From Anabas testudineus (Eukaryota > Chordata > Actinopteri > Anabantiformes > Anabantidae): a stretch of 64,000 bases of DNA. The first letter of the stretch is position 1. Every line of letters begins with the position of its first letter. The position numbers and the translations under genes are program-made. Where the stretch lies: the NCBI RefSeq assembly GCF_900324465.2, contig NC_046617.1, positions 11,531,223-11,595,222 on the forward strand, given 5' to 3'. Shown here in pieces: positions 29,051-56,047 of this stretch. A model generated the notes under the pieces. It was not told the origin of the DNA. It did no database searches and was given only the letters and a program-made list of their open reading frames with translations.

Positions 29051-30934
29051 CCCTTCTCTCCTTCCCTCAGTGTGATCGCTACAGAAAGACAAAACGCACA
29101 ATTTGAATATAAAGATATGTAAGATATTGAAAAAAGGCCATTTGTAAAACCAAATGGAAAATAGGCCGATGCCCGCAAATAACCCTTAAACCATATGCAT
29201 GTTTATACTGTTGGTGGCATTTTAGGTAAAACTCATTCTGACTCAATTCTCACACAGTTTGGATTTAAGTCAAGTTATTACCAGTAGAAATAACAATGAA
29301 AAATAATTAGAAATTATTACAACGACACCCACACGTCAGGTAATTTAATAAAAATCTAAATGAAAGAAATTACACATGAACACAAAGCTTTGGCCGTTGT
29401 GCAAACTTTATAATGGTTTCTATTAGAAATCAGTTGAAGGCCCCTAAATATATCTGACATTTTAAAATTGCACGTCTCACTTTTAATTAGTAGAAAACAA
29501 ACACACACATAACATGAAATGAACAAGTCAAACATTAGGTAAACTTTCTTATGCAAACAACAATTTATGTAACTTTTTTTTTAATTCCAGTATAATTTGA
29601 GTATTATTTTGCTTTTAAAAACATTTTGCAAATATAGGCTACTAAACTAATAAACTGCATTCAGTGATCGACTTACAGCCAAGTCATATCAGTGACTCTA
29701 ATTTAAAATAGAAAAAAACTAACAAACAAAAAAACCCACCCATTTAAAAAATTGACAAATCTACAAAAATAAATAAATAAATAAATTTTAAAAAGTATGC
29801 TGGGGATAAATTGACTAGAAATAACTTTAATGTTTCTACAGACACCTCAACATTAGAAACTGTTAGAAGTGGCCTGATTTATGTGGTCCCCTTACATTCA
29901 TTCATAATGTTTCCAGCTGGATATTAGACTAATAGAACATTTTATTTTGAATTTTATTTGTGTTGTTGTGATGTTTGTAAAACGGCACCACCACGTTTAA
30001 GGGGCCTGTAGTTTGAGCTTGTATTTACTATTGAATTCTGCTTGATTGCAGCGCTGCTACGGAAAATTAAGGGTTTCCAATAAAGAAAATGAATTATGTA
30101 AATACAACTAATCTGATTTGGCATTTTCCCTAACTGCAGGTTGAATACATTACTGACATATCTGTGCAATGCACAATAATAATTAGACGTTGAGGACAGC
30201 CTGAAACCCTGATTACCGGAATAAAAATATTCAAAAAGATTTAATTAACTTTCCTGTAGATTACCTGGAGCTACAAATGAGGCCATTGTAAGTGTCATTT
30301 TATTTGATAATCAATAGGATCAATAACTTGTTCTGTGACGTTGACGGCGAAGCGGGACAGCAAAGATAAGCATTGAACGGGATGTGTATAAAAAGCTGTT
30401 TGTGCGTAATGAGAAACTCTCAGAATTTAGATTATTACCAACATATGATGGTTGACTTCAAAAGGTGTCAGAGACCCAGTTTACAATTATAAGCAAGTAG
30501 TGCAAGTAAAAACATGCCGGAGTTGAGCCCTTCTGTTCCAACAATTACTGTAAACTGATAATAAAATACAGAGATTATTCACAATAAGCATCTCTCACTG
30601 TCCGAAGTAAATAGTCTGATACTAAACCACCAACTTAAACCCAACCTGCATTAAAACGGCTTCTCTTCCCCATTATTGTCGCCCATTTGTTTGGATTAAC
30701 AGACCCATTCAAAGCTCGAAACGTATCAGATAACAAGGATCACTGTGGCTCAGTCTTTTGTTTTACCTGGGTGTTTTATTTATTTTTTTTTTTATAAAAA
30801 CGTGCCAAATAGCGTTAGACCCAAGCAAGAGCTGCTGAGGCAGCGAGAAACACACTCATCAAATGAAACAACACTATTTCCTGGAAATCACACGTCCTTC
30901 ACCGACAACCTGTTCTTGAGTTGCGGAGTCCTAC

Positions 30935-31050
30935 CTTGAGGTGAAACACACTCCTCCTGAAATCTCGGTTGGCAACATTAAAACGTGGATAAACTTTGGG
31001 CCACTAAACGAAGAGATGCGTTTACAGATCGTTCACCTGTGACTCATAGT
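30935..31050 (-). other. Possible non-coding first exon and promoter of the lmx1a-like gene
   Basis: On the minus strand, CACCTCAAG followed by gtaggac makes a good donor at 30935. Exon 2 of the gene begins after an acceptor at 29079, so a non-coding first exon in this area is expected. The upstream end is a guess. Purine-rich and GC-richer sequence at 31100-31260 may be promoter. Confidence 0.35.
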
Positions 31051-32262
31051 CCGGCGCGCATGTTGCCTATGGTAAAAATCCAAATACCATGATGACCCAA
31101 ACTATTGTCTATTGTCTCTCCCGTTTTCTCCGCCAGCCGTGTGTGCGCTCTGACTTGTTTTGTGCGTAAAAAAGGCGCAGAGGGAGGAGATGGACAGACA
31201 AGGAGGGAGGGAGAAGGTGCGGAAGATGATGAGGGAAGATGAGCGATGATGCAGCCTATTGATAACTCGGATGAGGATGATCTCTTGCATTTGTGTTCAC
31301 GCTTAGACGGAGACTTTAAACGGCGCAGCTGATATGTGGGAAGACTTGGTCTGCAGACATGAATGGCCCCCTTCGCATGGAAAACAGTTTATAAGGGTTC
31401 TCATATTTTGTCTGTGTCAGTGTCTACAATGATTGGTTCAGGTGAAATACTGTCAAAAGAAGAAAGAGAAAAGGTGATAACACAGATGATAAATTCCTTC
31501 CAGTCTTTAGAGAAAGCTCTCTGCTTTTATACTATTATTATACGGCCCTACATCTGTCTCTCTGTGGCAAGACAGATGTACAAAGACTGATCTGATGAGA
31601 AATGTGACATCTCAAAACCCCGTACTTGTAATTAGAAAATACATTGTTTATTGCCCCTCAACTATTGTGTCTGGCATGCCGCCCCCACACTGGGAGTAGA
31701 CCACCCTCTTGTGTTAAAACAGGAAAATTACATGGACCTAAAAAAAATAGCAGTGTTAAGATGACTGTAACATCAATAAGGAAACATGTTTGTTAAGTAA
31801 GCACAACAATAGGTAATAAAATAATATTAAAAATACAATACTTCAACACTCGATGGCTTTTCGTAACTTGCAGATTTGTATGATAGTTTGTTTGGGATAG
31901 AAACTTGCTAGAACTTGACACAAAAACTGTGGTAGTTTGCATCTTTAAATTGCAGTCTCATCCGTCTGCTGCATCGCAACAGATGAATGATCAACCAAAA
32001 ATCTTAAGGAGGATTCGGGGTGGTAAGGCTGTTACAAGCATTGGGCCTGAACTTTTCAAATATGTTTCCTAATGGTAATTTAAATGTGAATCTGAAACAT
32101 TTAACTCTTTAGTAACAATCATCAGAATAATATGAAGATGGTTTAATCTTACATCAAAGGAGAGACGTGTTTGTTAAATATAGACGCAGTTTAGTTTTGA
32201 TAGTAGCCGTTATAACACACAATAATAGTGATATTAAGGTTCTCCAGTGTGTCTATCTTTTC
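31051..32262. other. Interval between the lmx1a-like gene and gmip
   Basis: No exon is supported. The left part is the probable promoter of the LIM-homeobox gene and the right part is the gmip 3' UTR (minus). A minus-strand AATAAA lies at about 31646. Confidence 0.4.
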
Positions 32263-45155
<12,893 letters not shown>

Positions 45156-46995
45156 TTCTACACTATCACTACAGCAGCAAGACCCTACCAGCACCACTCA
45201 CACATCATGTGCCCTTCAGGTCACACTACAACACAGAATAAAGAACAGTGTAGGTGAAGTGACAGGAAGTCTGCACGACAGTGTGTACATACACCAGCAC
45301 ACTTATGGTAAAATATTAGCTTGCAGCTCTGAGCCTGCAGCCGTCGGCGCTCTCAAGATTATCTTCCTCTGGTAAAGTGGAGGTTGGCCAATGTTTTCAC
45401 CACCATAGGAAGAGGAAGTGTAGCTTGTAGTTGCTGTAGGCCCCACCTACACTATCACACCATACATAGTGAGAAGGTACATCTGCATTTAGAAGTTGTC
45501 TAAGTGAGGAAGAGTTCTGATATGGGAGTAGTTAACAAACGCTTTAGACATTATCTATGTATTGTAATATTTGACTGTGACATTGGCAAGTACTGATTTA
45601 ACAAGTCGGCCGATGCTGATCAACATCAGAAAACATAATTTGCTGAAATTACTAAGGTGTCCAATTAAGATAAATCAGCATGCTTCATCTGAACATCACG
45701 GGGCTGTACGGTTATGTACAGATGAGTTTTAACTGTTGCAGCATCGTTGACCACACATATCACAAAATGTCCTCCAATGGGTTGTGTTCAACAGCTTGGC
45801 TCTCGCTCAACAGTTAAAGGAGAGTATTAGTACAATGATGACACCATGAGGGTTAGCAAGGTAAAACATGTGAGAAACACTGAGTTACGTTATGTGAACT
45901 TACTAATGCTACTACTTTGTCTGTCCATTTTAATTGGCATAGCCAACAGAGAAAAGCCAACAGGTTAAACCATTATAATATGTATCCTATCAAAGTAATA
46001 ACAAAATAAACTGTTTTAAAATAAAGACATTTTATTTTTTGTTGTCAAAAAGCACCAATAACATGTCAAATCAAAGGGTGAACATACCTACTGTACAGAC
46101 ATCAAAACAAAAGTGTAGCCATCAGAGGCAGAAACCATAAGAGAATAATCCTCATAATCATGAGGATCCAAACGTCATTACATTACCTCTTTCGCAGGGG
46201 TCGAGTCTTGCTCAGACACAAAGCTTACATTCTGATTTAACTGAGCACAATAGAGAGGGTGAAGAGTTTCTCTCTGAGGCAACTTAAAGGGCACATATAA
46301 ACCATGCTGTTCCCAAACTATGGAGTTTGATGCATGTACAGAGGTTTGCTCATGTATAAAGTCAACAGCAGGTTGGTGGCAGTCCAAAAGTGGCAAAGGA
46401 ATAATTATTGCATTGGCATATACGCTCCAGTAAATCTGGGACAGCGAATGTTGCTTGTGTGTTTTGCTTTGGTAAAGCTGTGCTCCAAGCATCTAAAATG
46501 TTCACTAATGATTATTCAAAACAATAGAGAAAATACTAAATACAAAAACAAAAGACATGCAGATGATTAATTTGTTTTTTTTTTACAAGAGACCAAAGAA
46601 TGTGTCGTGTGCCTGTGTTAAATCTCAGTGGTGAACGCTATGGTTATAAGCCTAATTCATTTATAGTCTTGAGAAGTGTGTTTTAAAAAGTATTTCACAG
46701 TGTCATGTCCGGTTAGGACAAACATTAAGGGCCCGGTGACTGAAATGTAACAGTCCAATTGCATTCTTCCTAATATATAGGTTAATTTCTGTATGACAGA
46801 CAGACGCTGGGTACTGCAAATGCCATTCAAAATGACAAGTCTAGTGCCTTTCTCAAGCAAATACTATAAACAGACAACCAGGACAGAAAACACAAAATGC
46901 ACCTGATCCCTTTGTAACTCACATCCAGATAAATTAGTTTCTAGAAACTCTGGTGTCACATCCCTATTGCTCCCAAAGCTGTCATCCGCTTCCTC
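45156..46995. other. Interval between gmip and colgalt1
   Basis: Contains the gmip 5' UTR and promoter (left, minus) and the colgalt1 3' UTR (right, minus). AATAAA on the minus strand is seen near 46031. No additional exon is supported; open frames near 46178-46492 lack coding character. Confidence 0.4.
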
Positions 46996-49900
46996 TCATA
47001 GCTCATCCCGTGCTGTACTATCCAAAGCGGACTGGAGCACGTCCGAGTTTTGGGCCTCGGTGCTGATCTCAGCCTGCTCCCGAGTTTTTCCTGAGCGTGC
47101 TCTGTCCCAGTCTGTGCGGACCTTGTCATTGTCCCACACTGTGGAGGTCTCAGTGTCACTGATGTAGCCTGGGTCGCCTGTGTAGTGTGTTGGATACACT
47201 AGAAGAGGCTCTGCAGAAAATGCCTTCAGGTCTCTGGTTTCAAACTGTTCCATATAATCGGACCTGTGGAGGAAAACACAATGTCAAAAAAAAAAAAAAA
47301 AAAAAACCTAAAATACTGCATGAGTTGTGTGTGTGTACTTGTACACTTACACAGGGTGTTTATTGTACATAATAGGAAGAAACTCGTCCACTGGCAAAAT
47401 CTTCTTTAGTGGTTCTGCTTTCAAAAGCTTATTGGCACCTTGTAATGAAATCATATACCCTAATGTCCAATATGAATAGTCTGCTTCTACTAAGTTGTGT
47501 ACGTTAGGTACCGCTTTCTCTGGGTGATCCACTTGCATTCTCTTCCGACCAATATAACTGGAAGAGAGAAGCACAAAAGAACAAGTGAGACTCAAGTATA
47601 AAGATAAAATTAAAGATGATCAAGGAAGCATGAACTCACATGAGATCCCAGTCCAGTCCTTCATCCTCCACTTCACTCATCAAGTTCATCAAGCGACGCT
47701 TGAAGAATACCTCAAAACGCAGGTCATCTTCAATCACTAGAGAGGTGGGCAGGCCTCGCTCCACAATCTAAAGCCATACACATGTTTAATCAGTAAATCA
47801 CACCACCAGTCTGGTGCACAAATGTTGAAATGTTGTTGACCTCTTTCCAGGTGTTGTAGTGTGAAAGGAAACAGCCCAGCTCTCCTTTAGTAAGTGGACG
47901 GCCATGATAAGGGTCGCTGTATCCAGGGAGCATGTGGATGCCCATAGTGTGAACTTCACTGACATTCATTGCTCTGACATAGAGACAGAATATCAAATAG
48001 AATGAAACGGTCATGAGACTGTAGACAAAAGCGATCATCAAGTACTGGACAGTACAGCATTTATTAAACAGAGTGAACTTACTTTCCATCTACAGCTGCA
48101 ATGACCTTACAAGCAATTTCTTGCTCATACAATGCCCTCAGCATACGTTCTCTGCGGTCAGTCCGCCTCTCCAGGTTTATCATGAACACCTGCACATGGG
48201 GCAAAAGTGCAATCAGCAGGCATCCTTCCAAGTTTCTAACAGCAGGGGGAGGCATTCAGCACAGAAGTGGATAGAAGGCCATTTTTGCACATTCCATCTT
48301 CACATCACTCCTTACTCACCTCATCAAAGCCCATTTTGTCAGGTTGTTTTCTAGGAACACTTATGTATTTGGAAGGCTTCACGGGGGTATTTCGCACTAC
48401 ACATTGAGAGGGAAGATGGATGCAGAAATGGTATAAATGATATACAGAAACCAAGGTTGGTAATTTTCTAGTCAAAGTGCTGAAATGCTGAAATTTGTCA
48501 TCGGATCATACAGCAGAAACCAGGGACTTTGAAAAAGGGACTTAGATGCAAAAGTAAAGCCAGTCTCAATGTTAAGGGGGTGATACTCACCGTTTACCTC
48601 CAGCAGGGAGTGCAAGAAGCTGTCAGCTTCGTCTTGCAGAGTATTGTGGGATCGCAGTGGCACAGGTAAGTAACCATATGTCTCTTTGTTACATACAAAC
48701 ATTTGTACATCTGTAGAGAGCAAAGGGTGGAAAGGAGTTCTTAATATGAAGTTACACCATTCGGGGTCTTGGGGTTTGATTCAAGCACTGATTTTTATTG
48801 TACCTGCCATCCGTGCAGAGAAGGCAAACACAATGATGTCATCGAAAGCCCAGCTGTATTCTGGGTGTGGCGGATGAAAGGCCAGCTGCCTGGATGCCTC
48901 TTTTCTTAGGTCTATCAGGAATGTGGAGTGAACCATGGGTACTGCAAAACAGCCTTTTCGCACCGCCTTCCTCATGGGTATGTAGGCAGGGGTGCGCTTA
49001 TAGTAACCCTGGAGAAGCAGAGGCGATCGTTTAAGGTCAGAGAGGATCTGTCGATATTCATTAAAGCAACCAAACCCTTTAACATCCTTATCAGCGAAGT
49101 ACCTGTGTGGTCATTCCACACCAAAAGTTTGAATAGGCTGCGCGGGATTCAAGCATTGGCGCGATGACTGTCTTGTTCTCTTGCATGAGCTTCCAGAGCA
49201 CATCGGGATTGGTGAGGAGGTTATCACAGTCCGCCAGCTGCACAAGAAAGAGAAGATAAACTGTGAAAAATGTTTGTGAAGACACCTTCAGAAGAAATGC
49301 CGAACAGGCTATGAAGTTTAAATAGGGAATAAAAGCTGAGATGGTAAAAACCCACACAATATTTATTTCCATTTGGTTTTCAAAGAAAGATGGCTGTGTG
49401 AGTTTCCTAAAAATTGTAGCACAAAATTATTGCAATTCTGGATGTACTTTGCTTCATAATTATACCCCACTGGAGCTAAGCAATGTGGGCTGGGCTTGGG
49501 AATACAAATAGAAATACACGCTGAACAGGATTTTAAAATATGGTTCGTGTTCAGTCGGGCTTTGTGTCAGTGTAAGGATCCAGATGAACTGGACCAGTTA
49601 AGCTTTAGTCATACGAGACATAAAAATGTAAGCGGGACAATTTTCAATGCCTTTCCCGGTGCCTAAATTACAATTGTACTTGTTCTCGACTCTGTACTTA
49701 TGCTTCTGCTGCTATTATTGAACAATATAAACATAGTCTTGGTAGAAGCACCAGCTCATTGCTTAAAAGAGAAAGGTTTCCAGTGTCACTGTGCTTTCGT
49801 TCATGCCTGTAAAGAGTACCTTTGTTGACCTACCATGAAGTAGTCGGCCCACATCTCACGAGCTGACTCTAGTGCTACTTGGCGAAGCTTCATAACATGC

Positions 49901-52521
49901 TCGTAACGGGCGTCTGGCCAGTGCTTTGGACCGTCTTCCTCTGCATAACGGCTGCAACACACATTGGGATTCTTATCAGACGTTTTCTTGGCTTTATGAA
50001 CCTTTTCAGCTTTCACGCAATTTCACAGGAAAATGATCCAACCTGGGCTCCTCCTTCGGCCTCCATCCCACATAGTGGTACAGATTCTGCACCTTGGCAA
50101 GCCAGTTACGCAGAATGACTGTGGTGTTGTCCTCATTGTGATCAGTCGCTACCCTGTATATAAGATGGAAATAATTAGAACTGCGATACCCACCGGATGG
50201 GTTGACTTTAATGAAATGAAGCCAAAAAACAGTAGAGAAGTTACAATGGTTGAATGTAGCACAAGTGTGAGACTTGATTCAAGTTGATCCAATGGCTGAA
50301 AGACGAAACCAAGACTCAAATAACAATAGTCCTGTGTTCACGTCTTGTAAGCTCATTGTCTGCAGCTGTGGGAACTAACACGAGTGCAAGCAATGATCCC
50401 AACATTGCAGAACAATAACACTATACTGTACATCAAGCTGATCTTATTAGGTTAGTGTATCACGTTTTAAGTAATGCAATATAAGGGAAGTGGTATTGTA
50501 GAGATTTTGCAGCCTTGCTTGTCTGCAACTGCTTAGAACAGAGGGGAATGATTCAGGCTGAAGGTATGTGTGAGGCAAATGAACCGCAGTGAGTGCTCAT
50601 GTTTGATCTAATTCTACGGAAGAGGGAAATCGAGGTCCAAGTTAATCCGAGTAATTCTGAATGTGCTAGATCATTCTGTAATAAATAACAGTCCTTTTCT
50701 CTTTAGTCACTGCAAACATGGGACATCTGTACTACAGACAGCTGGGGCTGTTTATTTTGTTTAGGTCGATGACAGCCAAGCTGGGTTCCCCTGACAGATT
50801 TCCCATGAATTTGTGAGAAGACTGCAGCTCCTTGCTGAATCACTTCTTCCCTCACTGCTGCTGTCTCCAAATCCCTCAGCTTTGAATTACAGTGAATCTT
50901 CCAATTCATGCTCAGCACAAACAAACAGTTGCCAAAACCACCGTTCTGAACCATGTACGCATGGTGCTCTATACAAGCGATGTTTAACTTACATCTGGGG
51001 CTCTAACGTTGACCTAGAGGAGCAAAAAATGCGAGGCTAATCGAAGACACCGAACATTTAAATGTGAATTCTGGTTCTGGACGTGTGCCATGCTCGCTAG
51101 CAGCTGCAAAATGCTTCAACACCAAACATACATCACGCAGAGTTTACAACGTCACACAGATGTTTGCATTTCACAGATGTAGGTTCGGGCGTTTGGGGAA
51201 CACACCATAACACAGCTGAGCTTGCCTCAATAATATTTACAGAATAGATTGATAACCAAACTAAATGTGGCTCACATAAAAACCTCTCACTACAGTGCAA
51301 CACACTCATCCAGTGGATGTGTGAGGAGCAGGCCTCTTTGAGCCCTCCAGGCATGGATGGGATGCTGGAGACGTGGTTACATGGCCTGTAATCCATTTGC
51401 AGAACCACTTGGTTATTATCGTGGGAAGTTTGTCACAAATGACAGATAGGATGCAATTGTGTTAGGTCTGGAGAATGACCTAAAAACCCCCATGTTTAGT
51501 GAGCCATAATACGGCCTTAAACAACTAGGTTTTAGTTTCCATAATCACTCAGGTTCGCCATGTGCCTAGACGAAACTAAACAGGATAATTGTGAACTCAT
51601 GTCACGCTCCATTAGAAAGAATGAATAGGAATTATACTAAAGCAGAATATTTCTAACTTAGTGATTGGTTTCTTCTTCTTTATACTTAGTAGTGGTGAAG
51701 GATACTTGCATCTCCAGTAATGCCAACACAATCTGGTATCTGGTCTCTAATCCTAACCTGTCAATCAATCACCCAGTTTACTACATACATGCCTGACTAC
51801 CAGAGTCAAGAGGTGATATGGGATGGGGCAGATGAGGACTGGAGGTGTCCTATAGATGTGTGTGTGTGAGTATGAGCACTTCATTTCACTTCATGCGCCG
51901 CTCCCCACGGCCAGATCCCTCCAGTCCCCTCCCCTCCACGTACACAGATCAATGCATGGCTCCACTGATGCTCAAGAAGGAGACGTGCTCATGTCTGTCC
52001 AACAATGACTTATACACACGTATGATCGCCGTCTGGACTCGTTGTTGTTTTCCAGCTTGAGATCTGTGGGACATTAGTTCAACACAGCTCGGCTCCATTG
52101 TTCCCACTGTAGAGTCACTGTGTGCAGACTTAACAGAGCCTAAAAGTTAGCGGTGAAATCTGCAGCGCACTTTATGCAACATAGTTATTTCTGCAAGAAG
52201 CATCATATAATAAAAGTGTGGACTTTCTTTTTTTTTTTTTTTTTTTTAAGTGAACTTCTTGGCTGCTAACTAGCTCGAACACCTCCCAACAACTTACCAC
52301 AGAGCCATACGGTCCTTAGGATAGTTGAGGCGCTCGATGGTACCGAGGAAATACGGCAGAGAGTGCTCGGAGTTTCTGCAGATCAGGGCGACGAGAACCC
52401 GGGGAGCGAGCAGCGGAGACTCGGGGTTCCAGCGCTCCTCTGCAAAATATCCCCGAGCAGGAGAGAAGCAGGACGGGAGCAGGAGGAGCAGGGCGGCGGG
52501 GAGGCAGCGGAGCCCGAGCAT
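46996..52521 (-). CDS. colgalt1: Procollagen galactosyltransferase 1 (12 exons, 610 aa)
   Basis: Transfers galactose from UDP-galactose to hydroxylysine of collagens in the ER (GT25 family). Exons: 52298-52521, 50043-50153, 49834-49951, 49103-49237, 48804-49008, 48591-48710, 48320-48396, 48083-48189, 47841-47973, 47640-47767, 47351-47557, 46996-47263. Phases agree (1833 nt). A leucine-rich signal peptide covers about residues 1-24. The N-terminal domain carries LADCDN (D154/D156, the DxD-type metal site) and NFWCGM. The GT25 half has KRRLMNL and the acidic IEDD (422-425). The tail ends RDEL, the ER-retrieval signal also found in human COLGALT1 (622 aa). The ending [16 protein letters not shown] is nearly human-like. 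In human the DxD context is FVDADN, so the flanks differ while both Asp are kept. Confidence 0.96.
50154..52297. other. First intron of colgalt1
   Basis: 2.1-kb intron with no supported exon. It contains a 20-nt poly-T run at about 52226-52247 and otherwise unique sequence. First introns often carry regulatory sites, but none is recognisable here. Confidence 0.5.
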
Positions 52522-53101
52522 CGCGACAGTCGCTTCTTGTCAAACACATCAACTCTACGTGGAGGATGGTTGAGGCTCGCACTCAAGACTATGCTATCTA
52601 AAAGTTGTCTCTTTACTTTGCGCAGTCATCACAGAAAAGCTAAATCTGTGCGACAGACAGCTCCCGATGTGACAACAGAGCGGAGTGGAGCTTTAAAGGG
52701 GTGGGCTGCCCTGTGCTCTTAAAGGGGATGCACAGGAGAACATGTTGCCTATGTACGGTCAACACGACAGGGGATGACTGGAGTTTATTGACAGGGCGAT
52801 TTTAAATAGTTAATGATAGGTGATATATGATAATAATGATGATGATATATAGGTGTTACAGGTGGTTGTAACATATACAACAACATATTTTACAAAAGAT
52901 ATTTAATTTCACCAACTGGATGCAAGATAGTGACCAGTTCACTGAAAAGACCTGTCTCTGCATGTTCAGAACACATGTTTGTTGCACATGTGGACCCCAT
53001 TAGCCTTCTAGTGTGAAACAGACACATATCTGCAAGAAGTAACTGCAAAGCACAATAGAGAGTGAGTCTTTAGAAGTGACTTTAATAAAGCTAAATCTCT
53101 G

Positions 53102-53136
<35 letters not shown>

Positions 53137-53302
53137 GTGCGCGATATTTTGTTGGAAATTACAAGTGTCCTCGTTTTTGTTTTGTTTTGTTCTTCATCTT
53201 CTCAACTTTGTAAACCAAACACACTTCCATGTGAGAGTAGGAATGTTATGCACGGTTTTCCAGTTCCTCAGATTTTCACACCAGCGCTGACTGTCTACAG
53301 TT
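52522..53302. other. colgalt1 promoter side and pgls downstream region
   Basis: The left 200 bp form the colgalt1 promoter and 5' UTR (minus). The rest is the pgls downstream region, with an imperfect ATGATG tract near 52830 and a (CA)n microsatellite at 53104-53132. Confidence 0.5.
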
Positions 53303-55135
53303 CTACAGTTTGGCCCCTGAGCCCATCCTCTCCACCTGGATAGTTAAGGAAGCTGCTGCGGGGTCATCAACAAGCCAGAATAGCTCACCATTGGTTGGGA
53401 CCACTCGCGCTGCTGGGAATGCTGGGCCCTCTCTACCCTCCAGCACTTCCTGGAAAAAATAGGCTGCAGTGTTACAATGCAACAGCAATTTTATGTTACT
53501 CAGTTGTACTAACAATTGTCTGCTGGGCGAGTTGGGGCATAACACAGCTGATAACTAGGTTTGGACTTTTGTCACCTTTATTGGATTGACATTTGTAACT
53601 GATGTCTGCACTTCCTTCAGTATATAATTTAACAGTACATTTTCAGTCCCAAAATGGTTTCTTATTAGTCCTAGGTCATTTATCAGCAGTAATCATGAAA
53701 TTGAACCAGAGAGGGTTTTATTTCAGCTACTTTGTGCATTGTTTTTGTTCTTTATCACATTTAATGGGTTTTGTGTCTGCTCCTAGTCTGGTGATTTAAA
53801 GTGTAATGAAAATATACAGATTTAAAGAATCTATTCTGTGTATGTTTAATAAGCATCCATAAATTTTCTAAGTGTTACCTTCAAAACGGTGGCTTTGCTT
53901 CCTCCCGTCGACACAAAAGCCACACAACGTGCTGAGTTGACCACTGGAAGAGTCATAGTTACACGTTGTGGCGGTGGTTTGGGAGAGTCACTGATGGGGG
54001 CCACAATCTTCTTCTCTTCCTGAATATGCGGTAAACCCAAAGGCAATAATCTATCATTTGTAATGTATACAATTGTAAAAAAAGAGCCACCACAATTCAA
54101 GACTATACTGTAACATCGCTCACACATTTAACAAGAGATGACAGTGAGGATCACAAGGTTCAAGATGTCTGAAGTCTAAATCATAATCTATAAATACAAA
54201 AGATCAAGGAGTGTCTTGAAAGGTGCAGAGAAGTGCAGTAATTTAGGCTAGCTTCCTAAATGGGAATGAAAAGGTACAGTACACTGCAAGAACATTTCTG
54301 TGGATTTGGGATGTTTGAAGTTGTATAAGAAGAACATTTGCAGAAGGTCCCAAACTGAACAATTGCATGACTTAAAAAAGTTCAGTAACACTTCCCACAT
54401 AATGTATTTCAAATTCATTTTAACCCTTAATCATTTCAATCCCACGAAGAGCAGCATTTTAAACTCATTCAGTCATTTCACCTCCAGGAGAGGGTGGCCC
54501 GGGAAGAGGGAGCAGGTGTGTCCATCAGGCCCCATACCCAGCAGCAACAAGTCAAACACTGGGAAGTCATCATCTGGGAAGGCCTGTTTGTTTTTCAAAG
54601 TAGCAATAAATAAATACAATTCAGTAAAATATTAAAGCCTGAGCGAATATGCATGTGTGACTTTAGAGCTAGAGCTAATCTGCACCTCCTTCAGTTTGCG
54701 AGTATAATCTTCAGCACACTCATCCACTGGCAGTGAGGAGTTGATGGTTAAAATCCCACCGTCTGGGATGTTGATTTTAGAAAACAACTGACTCTGGAAG
54801 AAAGATGTAACAGAATCATGTCCATTAACATACGGTGACTACGATGACGACAATAGCTACTGAACTAGTACCTTGTAGAGCCCATAGGTGCTTTCAGGAT
54901 GGTCAAAGGAGACCAGTCGCTCGTCACAGAAGCCAACCACCCACTTGCTGCAGTCTAAGTCTGACAGGGCCAGCAGCTCTTTGCTGAGCATGGACACGAG
55001 GCTTCCCCCCGAGAGGCCCAAGGTGAACCTGCCACGAGAGCTGATGGCCCTCTCGGCCCGAGACATCACCAGGTGGGCCAGAACCGGGCCCAGCTCCGCC
55101 GAGGAGGGGAAGACCACAACTCTTCTGGTGGCCAT
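53303..55135 (-). CDS. pgls: 6-phosphogluconolactonase (5 exons, 253 aa)
   Basis: Hydrolyses 6-phosphogluconolactone to 6-phosphogluconate, the second step of the oxidative pentose phosphate pathway, in the cytosol. Exons: 54872-55135, 54686-54793, 54482-54583, 53879-54019, 53303-53449. Every exon is a multiple of three and all junctions are phase 0. Family motifs: LGLSGGS (about 39-45), [11 protein letters not shown], and the active-site block [15 protein letters not shown] (141-155). Human PGLS is 258 aa. pgls lies next to colgalt1 on human 19p13.11 too, so the pairing is conserved. Confidence 0.97.
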
Positions 55136-56047
55136 GAGAGAACTATTTAAATGAAAAGGAAAAAGAGAGAAGGAAACTGATTTAGAGCAACATAGAAGGA
55201 AGACAAATACACAAGAGTTTTGCAAGTCATCATGATGTGTTGACACTGAGTCTCCAAAAAATCATACAAACTGCTTCTGAAAGTATGTTTGTGCCTTAAT
55301 TTTAAACTATTTTGACCAAAGTTGGTTTAATACTCTGTGAGTATGAGGCGGTGCACGGACTAAACAAGAGGCTAAGTCAATACACACAACATGACACTGC
55401 TGCACTAGCTTCTACTGCACTAGCTACACCGGAAATATGTGGGGAAACAGATGCTAATTTCTTAACGTTTTAACACACCAGTCATTAAAGCACTAAAACT
55501 GCACATACCCAAAAAATGAAGTTTCCTAAAACAGTTGTAATTTCAGGCGCAACTTATCATCAGGCGGATTTTCAGTCGGCAAAAGTAATTCGACGCACTA
55601 CTTCCTGAAACGAGGTTTCATCCGCCAATCACGTTCTGTGTTTCGGCCGCGATGCATTGTGGTAACTGCAGTTCCCGACTTAATCAACTAAGTGGCTGGA
55701 GCGGCATTAAAAATCACAACTTAACAACTTAAAAACAGGGGATCTGAGGTTTTAAGAGGAACACAACACACGTTAATGCTTTGAAATCAGCGGATGAACA
55801 TGTGTCAGTGTTATAAATCATTATTATCTTTTTTTTAATCTGTGATTGCGATGCTTCCTCCCATCCGGCAGATGGAAACACGATCCATCCCTGCCGCTGG
55901 AGTTCAGAAGAGACGTGTGGTCACACGCACACGCAGCTTTTCTCTTGTGTTACATTATAACCACATTATCGTGGCTCGTTAACTGTTTCTAAAACCCGCA
56001 ACAACTCGTACGTGCGCATCTCGTGTGTCACGCAGGAGCGACTGAAC
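55136..56047. promoter_or_regulatory. Divergent promoter between pgls and zinc-finger gene 1
   Basis: pgls (minus) and the zinc-finger gene (plus) are head-to-head with about 0.9 kb between their ATGs. Near 55650-55680 the minus strand reads gaactgcagttaccacaatg then catcgc, which resembles the extended ZNF143/THAP11 site. The region is CpG-richer than its flanks. Regulatory use is inferred. Confidence 0.4.
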
